Below are positions 7,612 to 15,056 of a stretch of DNA of 31,752 bases, piece by piece; within the stretch, counting starts at the first letter, position 1, and every line of letters starts with the position of its first letter. The stretch lies in the NCBI GenBank assembly GCA_958402445.1, contig CATXTO010000021.1:1-31752 (forward strand), given 5' to 3'. A program made the position numbers and the translations under genes. Source of the stretch: an uncultured Eubacteriales bacterium. Its GTDB lineage: Bacteria; Bacillota; Clostridia; Oscillospirales; Oscillospiraceae. The notes beneath the pieces are model-generated. The model searched no databases. It saw only the letters and a program-made list of their open reading frames with translations, and was not told the origin of the DNA.

Positions 7612-9639
7612 TTGGCGAACAAAACGAAGAAAGGGAACCGGCCCGCGCAGGCTCGGCGGCGGAAGCAGCCGGCCAAGCGGGCCTCCGCCCCGAAGCCGCG
7701 GGCATCTCAAGACCGCCAAACGCCCGGCCCTTCTGCGCAAGCGGCGCCCGGCCCCCCCGCGGTCCGTGCCAGAATTTGGCCCGCGGCCGCCCTGCTTTTC
7801 AGCGCCTACTTTCTGCTGGAGGGCTTTGCGGCACTGCTTTTAAAACCGGAATCTCCGCTGGGTCTGGGGTTCGGGGCCCTGTGGGCCCTGCTGCTCACGG
7901 GGCTGTGCCTGCTCCTGCCCCGGCTGGCCGGCCAAATTGCGTTCGGCCTCACCTACTGCGTCTGTCTGTGCTGGACCCTGGCCCAGACCGGTTATTTTCA
8001 GGTCTTCGGCAAGCTCATGTGGCTGTCGGATATGCGCTATGTGAGCGAGGGCTCCCATTATTTCGACACCGTGCTGGCAAGCTTTCCCGTCCTGTGGTGG
8101 GTGGGCGCCGGGGTGTTCCTGGCCCTGGGCGTCTTGGGCGTTCTCTGGATGCCCAAGGGCCGCCGGTCCCTGCGCCTGCGCCTGGGCTGGGGACTGGTGT
8201 CAGCGGCGGCGGTGGCCGGCCTTTTCGTCATGCCCCAGGCCGTTTATCTCCAGGATCAGGGCGTGTGGGGCACCCGCTCGGATTACATGCAGGTCATTTC
8301 GTACCGGGCCAGTTATCAAACCATGTACGACGCCAAAAAAACCTACAACGCCTGCGGCATATATCAGCTCACCTTCCGGGATCTGTGGAAGCATGTTGTT
8401 TACCCCCTGACCCCCGGCTACCGGCAGGCGGTAGAGGAGCAGGTGGAACAGATCGACCAGTATTTCACGGACCGGGGCCCGGGTCAGGACAACGAGATGA
8501 CCGGCATCTTTGAGGGCAAGAACGTGATTTTGGTTCTGATGGAGTCCATGGACGACTGGGCCGTCAATCCCCAGGACACGCCGACGCTGTGCCGGCTCAT
8601 GGACGAGGGCATCAATTTTACGAACTTCTATACCCCCGGTTACGGCAGCGTGCGGACCTTCAACACGGAATTCTGCGTCAATACCGGCATCTACCTGCCC
8701 ACCACCGGGGATTACGCCTTCAACTACGTGACCAACGATTATGGGGAGTCCCTGGCCGGCCTGCTGACGGAAGCGGGCTACGACGCCCAGACCTTTCACT
8801 ACAACGAGGCCAATTTTTACAGCCGGGGCGTGTTTGAGCCCGCCATGGGCTACAGCGCCTACAACAGCTATATGGATTACACGCAGGACGAAGACGAGCT
8901 CTACGACGACTGCTTCCTCTTCAACGACCCGGACCTGCGGGACCTGTTTTTCCGGGACGGGCCCACCCTAAATTTCATCATCACCCGCTCCGCCCACCTG
9001 AGCTACGTCTACCGGGAGGTTCTGAGCAACTGGGCTCTTCAGAAATACCCGGAGTATCAGGGCATATCCGGGGACGAGGAGGTGGACTGCATGCGGGTGA
9101 AGGCCAAGCTGGTGGACGATCTGTTCGCCCGGCTGCTGCTGGAGCTGGAGGTTCGGGACCAGCTGGACAATACGGTGATTGTGGCCTTCACGGACCACTA
9201 CGCCTATGGTTTCGAGGATGTGGACCTGATGATGGAGCTCTCCGGCGTGGAGGACCCGCTGCTGCTGGAGAAAACGCCCTGCTTTATCTGGTCGCCCGAC
9301 GGGCCCAGCCTACAGGTGGATAAGACCCTGCACACGGCGGACCTGCTGCCCACGGTGCTGAACCTGATGGGCCTGGATTCCCCTTACGCCTATCTGGGGC
9401 AGGATACCTTTGACCAGCGATACCAGGGCTACGCCCTCTTCCCGGACGGCAGCTGGGTGTCCGACGGGGTGGCGGCCAGGCCCGACGGGGCAGGCAGCGC
9501 CAGCATAGTGGCCAACGCCAAGGGCAAGGAGCTGACCCAGGAGGAGATCCAGGCCATGGTATCCAAGGCCGTGGAATTCGCCAAGATCAGCAACCTGATT
9601 TTGCAGACGGATTATTATCGTGTAAAGGGGGATTCGTAG
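7612..9639 (+). CDS. LTA synthase family membrane protein
   Basis: A 675-residue alkaline-phosphatase-superfamily enzyme of the lipoteichoic-acid-synthase kind, expected to transfer glycerol-phosphate or a similar head group outside the membrane. A very basic N-terminus (1-55) precedes about five membrane segments (about 60-220). The outer catalytic domain follows. Metal ligands expected from the family are E311 in VLMES and D528/H529 in the TDHYAYG segment. The nucleophile should be T349 in SVRTFNTEF, aligned with the KTSDSEF region of LtaS. The start is TTG at 7612, supported by AAAGGAGG at 7596-7603; no ATG lies near. It is a single-gene unit between two repeat blocks. Whether the substrate is phosphatidylglycerol or another lipid cannot be told from sequence alone. 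Confidence 0.88.
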   Translation: MANKTKKGNRPAQARRRKQPAKRASAPKPRASQDRQTPGPSAQAAPGPPAVRARIWPAAALLFSAYFLLEGFAALLLKPESPLGLGFGALWALLLTGLCLLLPRLAGQIAFGLTYCVCLCWTLAQTGYFQVFGKLMWLSDMRYVSEGSHYFDTVLASFPVLWWVGAGVFLALGVLGVLWMPKGRRSLRLRLGWGLVSAAAVAGLFVMPQAVYLQDQGVWGTRSDYMQVISYRASYQTMYDAKKTYNACGIYQLTFRDLWKHVVYPLTPGYRQAVEEQVEQIDQYFTDRGPGQDNEMTGIFEGKNVILVLMESMDDWAVNPQDTPTLCRLMDEGINFTNFYTPGYGSVRTFNTEFCVNTGIYLPTTGDYAFNYVTNDYGESLAGLLTEAGYDAQTFHYNEANFYSRGVFEPAMGYSAYNSYMDYTQDEDELYDDCFLFNDPDLRDLFFRDGPTLNFIITRSAHLSYVYREVLSNWALQKYPEYQGISGDEEVDCMRVKAKLVDDLFARLLLELEVRDQLDNTVIVAFTDHYAYGFEDVDLMMELSGVEDPLLLEKTPCFIWSPDGPSLQVDKTLHTADLLPTVLNLMGLDSPYAYLGQDTFDQRYQGYALFPDGSWVSDGVAARPDGAGSASIVANAKGKELTQEEIQAMVSKAVEFAKISNLILQTDYYRVKGDS

Positions 9640-9676
9640 GCGAATCCCCGCGCACCTCGGAATCAGACCGCACCCT

Positions 9677-9950
9677 GTCGGGGGCGTGGAAAACACGCCT
9701 GGGAACGACCAAAGGTTGTCCCCTGCTGCGTCCCGTAATCGCTAGTTTTCTCCTACGGGGGAGCACAGCCCGCCCCGACAGCCGCGCCGTCGATGTGCAT
9801 CCCGTAGGGGCGAGCTGCGCTCGCCCGCGAAACCGTCAAAGACCGTTCCCTACAGAAGACGCGGAACGACCTTTGGCCGTACCCTACGTCCCGGTATTTG
9901 GGTTCGATTCTGGAATGCGGCATTGGCGGGCGACCGCAGGTCGCCCCTAC
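9677..9950. repeat. Hairpin repeat block 4, partly eroded
   Basis: The first three elements (9677-9780) are degenerate, with uncompensated stem changes. The later ones (GTAGGGGCGAGC at about 9806, a GGAACGACC type at about 9864, and a gacc/ggtc type ending at 9950) are well kept. There is no tandem amplification here, so this may be an older block. No gene is seen in 9640-10135. Confidence 0.8.
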
Positions 9951-9985
9951 ACCCTCCGAATCACACCGCAGCTCTAATACAAAAA

Positions 9986-10022
9986 CCCAAACCGAAGCCC
10001 AGCACAGCGGGTTCGGCTTGGG
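9986..10022. repeat. Leader hairpin, second family, copy 2
   Basis: Arms CCCAAACCGAAGCCC and CGGGTTCGGCTTGGG, loop about 7 bases. It is a near copy of 7458-7491 and lies 114 bases before the hemW start. The flanking bases (AAAAA before, GGAGCGG after) are shared with the first copy. Confidence 0.7.
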
Positions 10023-10135
10023 AAGGGGGGCGAGGGAGCGGTGCGAATGGCGGCGCATCAGCCGCCAGAGCAAAAGCGGACTTTGCCTCGACGCGGCCGC
10101 CCCCACACCCCCGAATTAAAAGGAAGGGAACCTCC

Positions 10136-11320
10136 ATGGTTAAGAAAAACAAAATCCCTCTGGGTATTTACGTCCACGTGCCCTTTTGCCGGAGCAAGTG
10201 CGAATACTGCGACTTTTATTCCATCGGCGGCTCCCGGGAGCGGGGTCTGGTGGAGGGTTATCTCGCCGCCATCACCCAGCACATCAAGGAAGCCGGCGCC
10301 CTGGCCCCGGGTTATCAGGTGGATACCGTGTATTTTGGCGGCGGCACCCCGTCGTTTTTGGGCGCCGACGGCCTGACCCATATCCTCACCGCGCTGCGCC
10401 GGCGGTTTTCCGTGCTTTCCGATGCGGAAATCACCTTCGAGGCCAATCCGGACTCTGTCTCGGACAAGCTGCTGAGCCGCCTAAAGTCCGAGGGGTTCAA
10501 CCGCATCTCCCTGGGGGTCCAGACCGACGATGACGACTTGCTGAAAAAGCTGGGCCGGCCGCACACCTATGCCCAGGCGGTGACCGCGGTGGAGAAGGCC
10601 CGAGCCGCGGGCTTTCATAACGTCTCTCTGGACCTGATCTACGGCCTGCCGGGGCAGACCCAGGCGGCCTGGGAGGCCACGCTGCGCCACGTGCTGGAGC
10701 TGAAGCCCGAGCACGTGAGCTGCTACGGGCTGAAGGTGGAGGAGGGCACGCCGCTCTGGTCGTATCGGGACTGCTGCAATCTGCCGGACGACGATGCCCA
10801 GGCGGATATGTATCTAGCGGCGATCCGCGTGCTCAGCGAGTACAACTATTTTCAGTACGAGATCTCCAACTTTGCCCGCCGGGGCCAGAAATCCCGGCAC
10901 AATTTGAAATACTGGACCGGCGGGGAGTACCTGGGCTTCGGCCCCGCCGCCAGCTCCGATTTCGCCGGCAAGCGCTTTACGGTTGCGCCGGATTTGCACG
11001 GCTACATCGAGGGAATGAAAACCGGCGGCGCGGTGCTCACCGAATGTCAGGAGATCCCCAGCCGGGAGCGGGCCGGAGAGTACCTAATGCTGCGCCTGCG
11101 CACCACCGAGGGAATCCAGGCGGAGGAGTACACCAAGCGGTATCTGCTGCCCTTTGAGCCCATCGAGGCCCTGCTGAAAAAGTACCGGGCCCAGGGCCTG
11201 GCCGCCCCGGACGAGGATCGCTGGCGTCTGACGCCCCAGGGATTTTTGGTGAGCAACCGGCTGCTGGTGGAGCTGCTGGAGGTTCAGGAGCGGTCCGCGC
11301 CGCTGGCCAAGCGGCGCTGA
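10136..11320 (+). CDS. hemW: Radical SAM heme chaperone HemW
   Basis: A 394-residue radical SAM protein of the HemW (oxygen-independent coproporphyrinogen oxidase-like) family. HemW binds heme and delivers it to target proteins; it is often misnamed HemN. The cluster motif CRSKCEYC (C18, C22, C25, followed by DF) is the HemW form CxxxCxxC. YFGGGTPS near 64-71 is the SAM-binding glycine motif, and the C-terminal HemN domain is present. Length is typical for HemW and too short for true HemN. The ATG at 10136 has AAGGAAGGG 7 bases upstream; the longer upstream frame is repeat sequence. It stands alone here instead of next to hrcA-grpE-dnaK as in many Bacillota. Confidence 0.93.
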   Translation: MVKKNKIPLGIYVHVPFCRSKCEYCDFYSIGGSRERGLVEGYLAAITQHIKEAGALAPGYQVDTVYFGGGTPSFLGADGLTHILTALRRRFSVLSDAEITFEANPDSVSDKLLSRLKSEGFNRISLGVQTDDDDLLKKLGRPHTYAQAVTAVEKARAAGFHNVSLDLIYGLPGQTQAAWEATLRHVLELKPEHVSCYGLKVEEGTPLWSYRDCCNLPDDDAQADMYLAAIRVLSEYNYFQYEISNFARRGQKSRHNLKYWTGGEYLGFGPAASSDFAGKRFTVAPDLHGYIEGMKTGGAVLTECQEIPSRERAGEYLMLRLRTTEGIQAEEYTKRYLLPFEPIEALLKKYRAQGLAAPDEDRWRLTPQGFLVSNRLLVELLEVQERSAPLAKRR

Positions 11321-11348
11321 GATCGGTGAGGCGTCCCGATGATGACAT

Positions 11349-11822
11349 GTAGGAGCGACCTGTGGTCGCCCGCAGGCGTGCGAAGCACGCCCCTACCGGG
11401 GAGGCGATGGGCGAGCGCAGCTCGCCCCTACGGGATAAAGATCGACGGCGGGGGTGTAGGGTGACCTATGGCCGCCCGCCAGGCTGCATTCCAGAATGGA
11501 ACCCAAATACCGGGGTGTGGGGAACGGCCACTGGTCGTTCCGCGGGCATGCGGAGTACGCCCCTACCGGGGAGGCGACGGGCGAGCGCAGCTCGCCCCTA
11601 CGGGATGAGGATCGACGGCGGGGCTGTAGGGATGACCTGTGCTCGCCCGCCAGAGCTGCATTCCAGAATGGAACCCAAATACCGGGGTGTGGGGAACGGC
11701 CGTTGGTCGTTCCGCGGGCGTGCGGAGTACGCCCCTACCGGGGAGACGACGGGCGAGCGCAGCTCGCCCCTACGGGACGAGGATCGACGGCGCGGTTGTA
11801 GGGGCGACCTGTGGTCGCCCGC
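11349..11822. repeat. Hairpin repeat block 5, 172-bp tandem array
   Basis: Nearly three copies of a 172-bp unit. The private spacer CCAGAATGGAACCCAAATAC is at 11491 and 11663. Each unit carries an eroded gacc-type hairpin, a GGAACG-type hairpin, a gtgc or tgcggagta variant and a gagc/gctc hairpin. Some hairpins here have uncompensated changes (for example TGCGGAGTACGCC). No gene is seen between 11321 and the tRNA promoter. Confidence 0.87.
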
Positions 11823-11886
11823 CTGGGTGTGCTATCGGAACGGAAAACCGAAATCGGAGCAAAATTGACTTTTCGACAAAAAGGTA

Positions 11887-11915
11887 TTGAAATTTTTGGA
11901 GCCCTATGCTATTAT
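11887..11915 (+). promoter_or_regulatory. Promoter of tRNA-Gly
   Basis: TTGAAA (11887-11892), a 17-base spacer, TATTAT (11910-11915). The start would be near 11922, a few bases before the tRNA 5' end. The region is clearly AT-richer than its surroundings. Confidence 0.8.
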
Positions 11916-11926
11916 AAGACCAATAT

Positions 11927-12000
11927 GCGGGTATAGTTCATCGGTAGAATGCGACCTTCCCAAGGTTGATAGGTGGGTTCGACTCCCATTACCCGCTCCA
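11927..12000 (+). tRNA. tRNA-Gly (anticodon CCC)
   Basis: A 74-base tRNA including an encoded CCA. The acceptor stem is GCGGGTA/TACCCGC, the anticodon stem CGACC/GGTTG with loop TTCCCAA (anticodon CCC, reading GGG), and the T-stem GTGGG/CCCAT with TTCGACT in the loop. The discriminator base is T. It is a single-tRNA unit with its own promoter and terminator. Confidence 0.95.
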
Positions 12001-12033
12001 CGCCGGAGTAAAGCTTGCTTGCTCCGGCGTTTT
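12001..12033 (+). terminator. Terminator of tRNA-Gly
   Basis: CGCCGGAG (12001-12008) pairs with CTCCGGCG (12022-12029), followed by TTTT. It starts directly after the CCA end. Confidence 0.85.
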
Positions 12034-12051
12034 GTCATGCTCGCGGTATTA

Positions 12052-12086
12052 AAAAAGGACGCCATCCTCGCGATGGCGTCCTTTTT
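12052..12086. terminator. Bidirectional terminator, tRNA / antiporter
   Basis: Perfect 15-base arms (12052-12066, 12072-12086) with loop CTCGC. A-run on the left and T-run on the right, so it works in both directions. It ends the convergent antiporter transcript and backs up the tRNA terminator. Confidence 0.9.
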
Positions 12087-12127
12087 ATGTACAATCGCTG
12101 GGCATTGCAGACGGCGCGGCTTTGTTG

Positions 12128-13405
12128 TTACCGCGCGTTGACCCGGGTCATGTCCCGCTCCGGGGCAGGGGGTTGGATATCCCCGGATTTGGTCAGGGCG
12201 ATCTTGGTGAGGATGGGACCCACCAGCTCGTAAACCAGGACAGAGAACAGAATGATATCCCGGATAATGGCCCCCTCCTGACCCATCTGGGCCGCCACGG
12301 TGACGGACATGCCCAAGGCCACGCCGGCCTGAGGCAGCAGGGTGATACCCAGGTATTTGCACACGTTATCGTCGCACTTCATGAGCCGGGCCCCGAAGGA
12401 GGCGCCAAAGTACTTACCCGCAGACCGGGCCAGGATATAGGCCACGCCGATGCCCACGACCGCCAGCTCCGCAAAGACCCGCAGGTCCAGCTCCGCGCCG
12501 CTGAGCACAAAAAAGAGCACGTAAAGCGGCGCGGTCCAGCGGTCTGTTTTGAACATGATCTCCTCAGAGAAGTCGCACAGGTTACAGAAGATGGTGCCCA
12601 CCATCATGCAGACCAGCAGGGGGGAGAAGCCCAAACGCAGCTCACCGCCCAGGGGCAGCTCCAGCTTGGACAGGGCCGCGGCCAGAATGACGAAGGTCAC
12701 GGCCACGCTGAGCCGCTTGGAGTTGGAGTGGAACAGCCGCTCCACCCCGGAGAACAGAACGCCCAGGGCTGCGCCCAGCAGAAGGGACCCCACGATTTCC
12801 AGCAGGGGATTCACCAGGACGGCCAGGAGGCTGAAGCTGCCGCTGGTCATGGTCTTGGCCACGCCGAAGGAGATGGCGAAGACCACCAGACCCACGGCGT
12901 CGTCCAGCGCCACGATGGGCAGCAGAATATCCGTGAGCTTGCCCTTGGCCTTATACTGGTTGACCACCATCATGGTGGCGGCGGGGGCGGTCGCCGTGGC
13001 CACCGCGCCCAGGACGATGCAGGTGGAAATGGGCAGCTTCTCCCCCAGGACCAGGTGCAGCAGCAGCAGGACCACGTCCACCAGCACCGTGGCGGCCAGG
13101 GCCTGAATCACCGCCACCACCGCGGCCTGGCGGCCGGTCTTGCGCAGGGCGGAGAGCCTAAATTCATTGCCGATGGAGAAGGCGATGAACCCCAGCGCCA
13201 CGTCGCTGATGAGGCTCAGGGCGCCCACGGCGTCGAAGCTGGCAAAGCCCAGGCCCGGCACGCCCAAAAGGCCCAGGCAGTTGGGGCCGATGAGCACGCC
13301 CGCCACCAAATAGGCCGTGACGGCGGGCAGATGCCATCGCTTGACCAGCCGGGTCAAAAGCAGACCAGCCAGAAGCGCAAAGGCGATTGAAAGCAAGATT
13401 TCCAT
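12128..13405 (-). CDS. Cation/proton antiporter, CPA2 family
   Basis: A 425-residue polytopic inner-membrane transporter, about 12-13 membrane helices, of the Na+/H+ exchanger superfamily (CPA2, KefB/NapA-like). It exchanges Na+ or K+ for H+. Visible signatures are an N-terminal VTAYLVAGVLIGP segment and the paired-aspartate core motif IVALDDAVGLVVFA, characteristic of electrogenic antiporters. The C-terminus stops at about 30 polar residues; no RCK/TrkA-N domain is attached, so gating by NAD or glutathione, as in Kef, is unlikely. On the minus strand the ATG has AGGAAAGAAGAG upstream. It is a monocistronic unit with its own promoter and terminator. Ion preference cannot be read from the sequence. 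Confidence 0.92.
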   Translation of the reverse strand: MEILLSIAFALLAGLLLTRLVKRWHLPAVTAYLVAGVLIGPNCLGLLGVPGLGFASFDAVGALSLISDVALGFIAFSIGNEFRLSALRKTGRQAAVVAVIQALAATVLVDVVLLLLHLVLGEKLPISTCIVLGAVATATAPAATMMVVNQYKAKGKLTDILLPIVALDDAVGLVVFAISFGVAKTMTSGSFSLLAVLVNPLLEIVGSLLLGAALGVLFSGVERLFHSNSKRLSVAVTFVILAAALSKLELPLGGELRLGFSPLLVCMMVGTIFCNLCDFSEEIMFKTDRWTAPLYVLFFVLSGAELDLRVFAELAVVGIGVAYILARSAGKYFGASFGARLMKCDDNVCKYLGITLLPQAGVALGMSVTVAAQMGQEGAIIRDIILFSVLVYELVGPILTKIALTKSGDIQPPAPERDMTRVNAR

Positions 13406-13450
13406 ACCAATTCTCTTCTTTCCTATTGAATATCAAAACGCGCAGGTTCT

Positions 13451-13478
13451 ATTATAGCACCTACGGCAAAAGATGCAA
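13451..13478 (-). promoter_or_regulatory. Promoter of the antiporter gene
   Basis: On the minus strand, TTGCAT (13478-13473), a 16-base spacer and TATAAT (13456-13451), about 45 bases before the start codon. Confidence 0.75.
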
Positions 13479-13502
13479 GGGCAAAAGCGGTCCTGTTCGG
13501 AT

Positions 13503-13787
13503 GTAGGGAACGACCTGCGGTCGTTCCGCGAAACAGCGTCCCATTTCGCGGGACTTTCTGGGCGAGCGCAGCTCGCCCCTACGGGATGATCATCGATGGT
13601 GCGAGGTAGGGGCGACCTGTGGTCGCCCGCGAAGGGAATTGGCTGGCTTCATGGGGCTTTGCGGGCGAGCGCAGCTCGCCCCTACGGGATGATCATCGAT
13701 GGTGCGAGGTAGGGGCGACCTGTGGTCGCCCGCGGAGGGAATTGGCCGGCTTCATGGGGCTTTGCGGGCGAGCGCAGCTCGCCCCTA
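13503..13787. repeat. Hairpin repeat block 6, 103-bp repeats
   Basis: A GGAACGACC-type hairpin (13503-13530), then two copies of a 103-bp unit. Each unit has GGGATGATCATCGATGGTGC, a gacc/ggtc hairpin, a private spacer (GGGAATTGGC..GGCTTCATGG) and a gagc/gctc hairpin. It sits between the thiT terminator and the antiporter promoter. Confidence 0.88.
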
Positions 13788-13800
13788 CGGAGGCGTTCCA

Positions 13801-13844
13801 ATAAAAATTGGGCCCGCCGCCGGAACTTCGGCGGCGGGCCCAAT
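13801..13844 (-). terminator. Terminator of thiT
   Basis: Perfect 16-base arms (13807-13822, 13829-13844), very GC-rich, with a 6-base loop. On the minus strand it is followed by TTTTTAT. It begins 17 bases after the thiT stop. Confidence 0.9.
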
Positions 13845-13861
13845 GGACCCGGTGGGCTCCA

Positions 13862-14446
13862 TCAGCCCTTGGGCTCGGGAACCAGGAATTTTTGTAAAGG
13901 GGTCTTGGTCAGCAGCCACCCGATTACCAAAATGAGAATTGTGTCGATCGCCATGTAGAAGCCGTTGTACAGAGCCGAGTAAAACCAGGGGCTGGTCATG
14001 GTCAGGCCGAAGAAGATTTCCGGCATGTATTCGGCCCAAAGGGTGGCGCCCACCACGTAGTGGACCAAAAAGCGCAGGCCGCAGGCCGCCAGGGTGCCGA
14101 AATAGAAGCCGTTTTTCCGTCCGCTGAACAGGCCGGCCACGCCCAGCACCGCGTAGGCCAGGAGAAAATCGCCTACAATGCTCTGCCAGCCGATGACGGC
14201 TACGCTGCTCTCAAACAGGGTTTGAAGCAGGGCGTGGGCCACGCTCACCAGCATGCCGGGCCCAAAGCCCCAGCGCAGGCAGTAGATCAGCACCGGCAGC
14301 ATGGCCAGGTCGATGGACCCGCCCCAGGGCATCTTCCACAGGGGCAGAAAGCTCAGGATTTCCGCCACCGCGATGAGAACCGCGCCCTCGCACAGGGCCC
14401 GGAGCTTGCGGTGGGACTTGCGGTGGGATGCTTGCGTTTGTTGCAT
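13862..14446 (-). CDS. thiT: Thiamine transporter ThiT (ECF S component)
   Basis: A 194-residue membrane protein with about six helices, the thiamine-binding S component of an energy-coupling-factor importer; the shared EcfA/A'/T module must lie elsewhere. Family features are the polar N-terminus, MPWGGSIDLAMLPVLI in the first part, and the C-terminal YNGFYMAIDTILI helix. The real start is the ATG whose first base is 14446 (MQQTQ), with GGAGGT 6 bases upstream. An in-frame upstream extension to about 14512 would run through the riboswitch terminator and is rejected. A TPP aptamer with a terminator precedes it, which independently supports thiamine as the substrate. Confidence 0.94.
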   Translation of the reverse strand: MQQTQASHRKSHRKLRALCEGAVLIAVAEILSFLPLWKMPWGGSIDLAMLPVLIYCLRWGFGPGMLVSVAHALLQTLFESSVAVIGWQSIVGDFLLAYAVLGVAGLFSGRKNGFYFGTLAACGLRFLVHYVVGATLWAEYMPEIFFGLTMTSPWFYSALYNGFYMAIDTILILVIGWLLTKTPLQKFLVPEPKG

Positions 14447-14473
14447 GGTGATACCTCCATTGGGCAAATGCCC

Positions 14474-14520
14474 AAAAAATAAAACCGCATTGCAAACCAG
14501 CCGAGGCAGCAATGCGATTT
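14474..14520 (-). terminator. Riboswitch-controlled terminator of thiT
   Basis: On the minus strand, AAATCGCATTGC pairs with GCAATGCGGTTT (one G-T wobble), followed by TTATTTTTT. It lies between the TPP aptamer and the thiT ribosome site, so thiamine pyrophosphate binding probably favours early termination. A short palindrome TGGGCATTTGCCCA then precedes the ribosome site. Confidence 0.85.
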
Positions 14521-14535
14521 CTTTGGTATCACATC

Positions 14536-14622
14536 TTTCCCTACGACGGCATGACCCGTATCAGGTTCGCGGGTTAGGGCACGCACTGCCCAATCTCAGC
14601 CGGAAGCGTCCGACTCCCCGAA
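14536..14622 (-). promoter_or_regulatory. TPP riboswitch (THI element)
   Basis: Read on the minus strand it contains CGGGGAGTCGG, the conserved GGCTGAGA (CTGAGA box), AACCTGATACGGGTCATGCC and GTCGTAGGGA, in the fixed order of the THI-box aptamer. These form the pyrimidine- and pyrophosphate-sensor helices. It lies in the leader of thiT. Confidence 0.95.
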
Positions 14623-14649
14623 GTATGATTTGTTCTGCGATTCGCACTT

Positions 14650-14678
14650 AGTATAGCGAAACCTGGGGAAAATGTCAA
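14650..14678 (-). promoter_or_regulatory. Promoter of thiT
   Basis: On the minus strand, perfect TTGACA (14678-14673), a 17-base spacer, TATACT (14655-14650). The transcript would start just before the TPP aptamer. Confidence 0.88.
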
Positions 14679-14699
14679 GCGCTCAGACTCTGAATTTCA

Positions 14700-15035
14700 T
14701 TTGAACCGGCGGGGCCCGTCGGCTCCCAAATCGGCCGGTCGCGAGATCCAAAAGCCTTTGCATCAGACAATGCGCGCATGGGCCGTGCTTCGGTCAAGGC
14801 CTTTCCGGCCGGCGGCCGGAACGCTCTGCTTTCATAGCTTGCCCATGCCGTGCCGGGTCATTCGTCTCTTGGGCGGCACCTGCCGAACCGTTCCAAACGC
14901 GGCAGATTTCCCGGGAAATATCCGGAAAGGACCCAGACTCGCGTTTTTGCTCCGAAACGGCGCGGAATAACGGCCCAGCCGCCGGGCGTAGAATATCTTC
15001 CGGCAGGCTGCGGATACTAAAAAGAAAAAACGAGA
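14700..15035. other. Intergenic gap without a recognised feature
   Basis: About 335 bases between the divergent thiT promoter and the FAD/Rieske gene. It carries none of the hairpin repeats. An open frame at 14701-14970 has no ribosome site and low-complexity composition. TAGAAT at 14989-14994 could be a -10 for the next gene, but no -35 fits. Confidence 0.5.
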
Positions 15036-15056
15036 ATGTACGCGCAGGAGGTTGCC

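Noticed and set aside
12122..13390. 422-codon plus-strand frame opposite the antiporter
   Set aside because: It is rich in His, Gln and Gly, resembles no family, and mirrors a strong membrane protein with its own promoter and terminator on the other strand.
14701..14970. 89-codon plus-strand frame
   Set aside because: No ribosome site, no promoter, no recognisable motif; composition like random GC-rich DNA.
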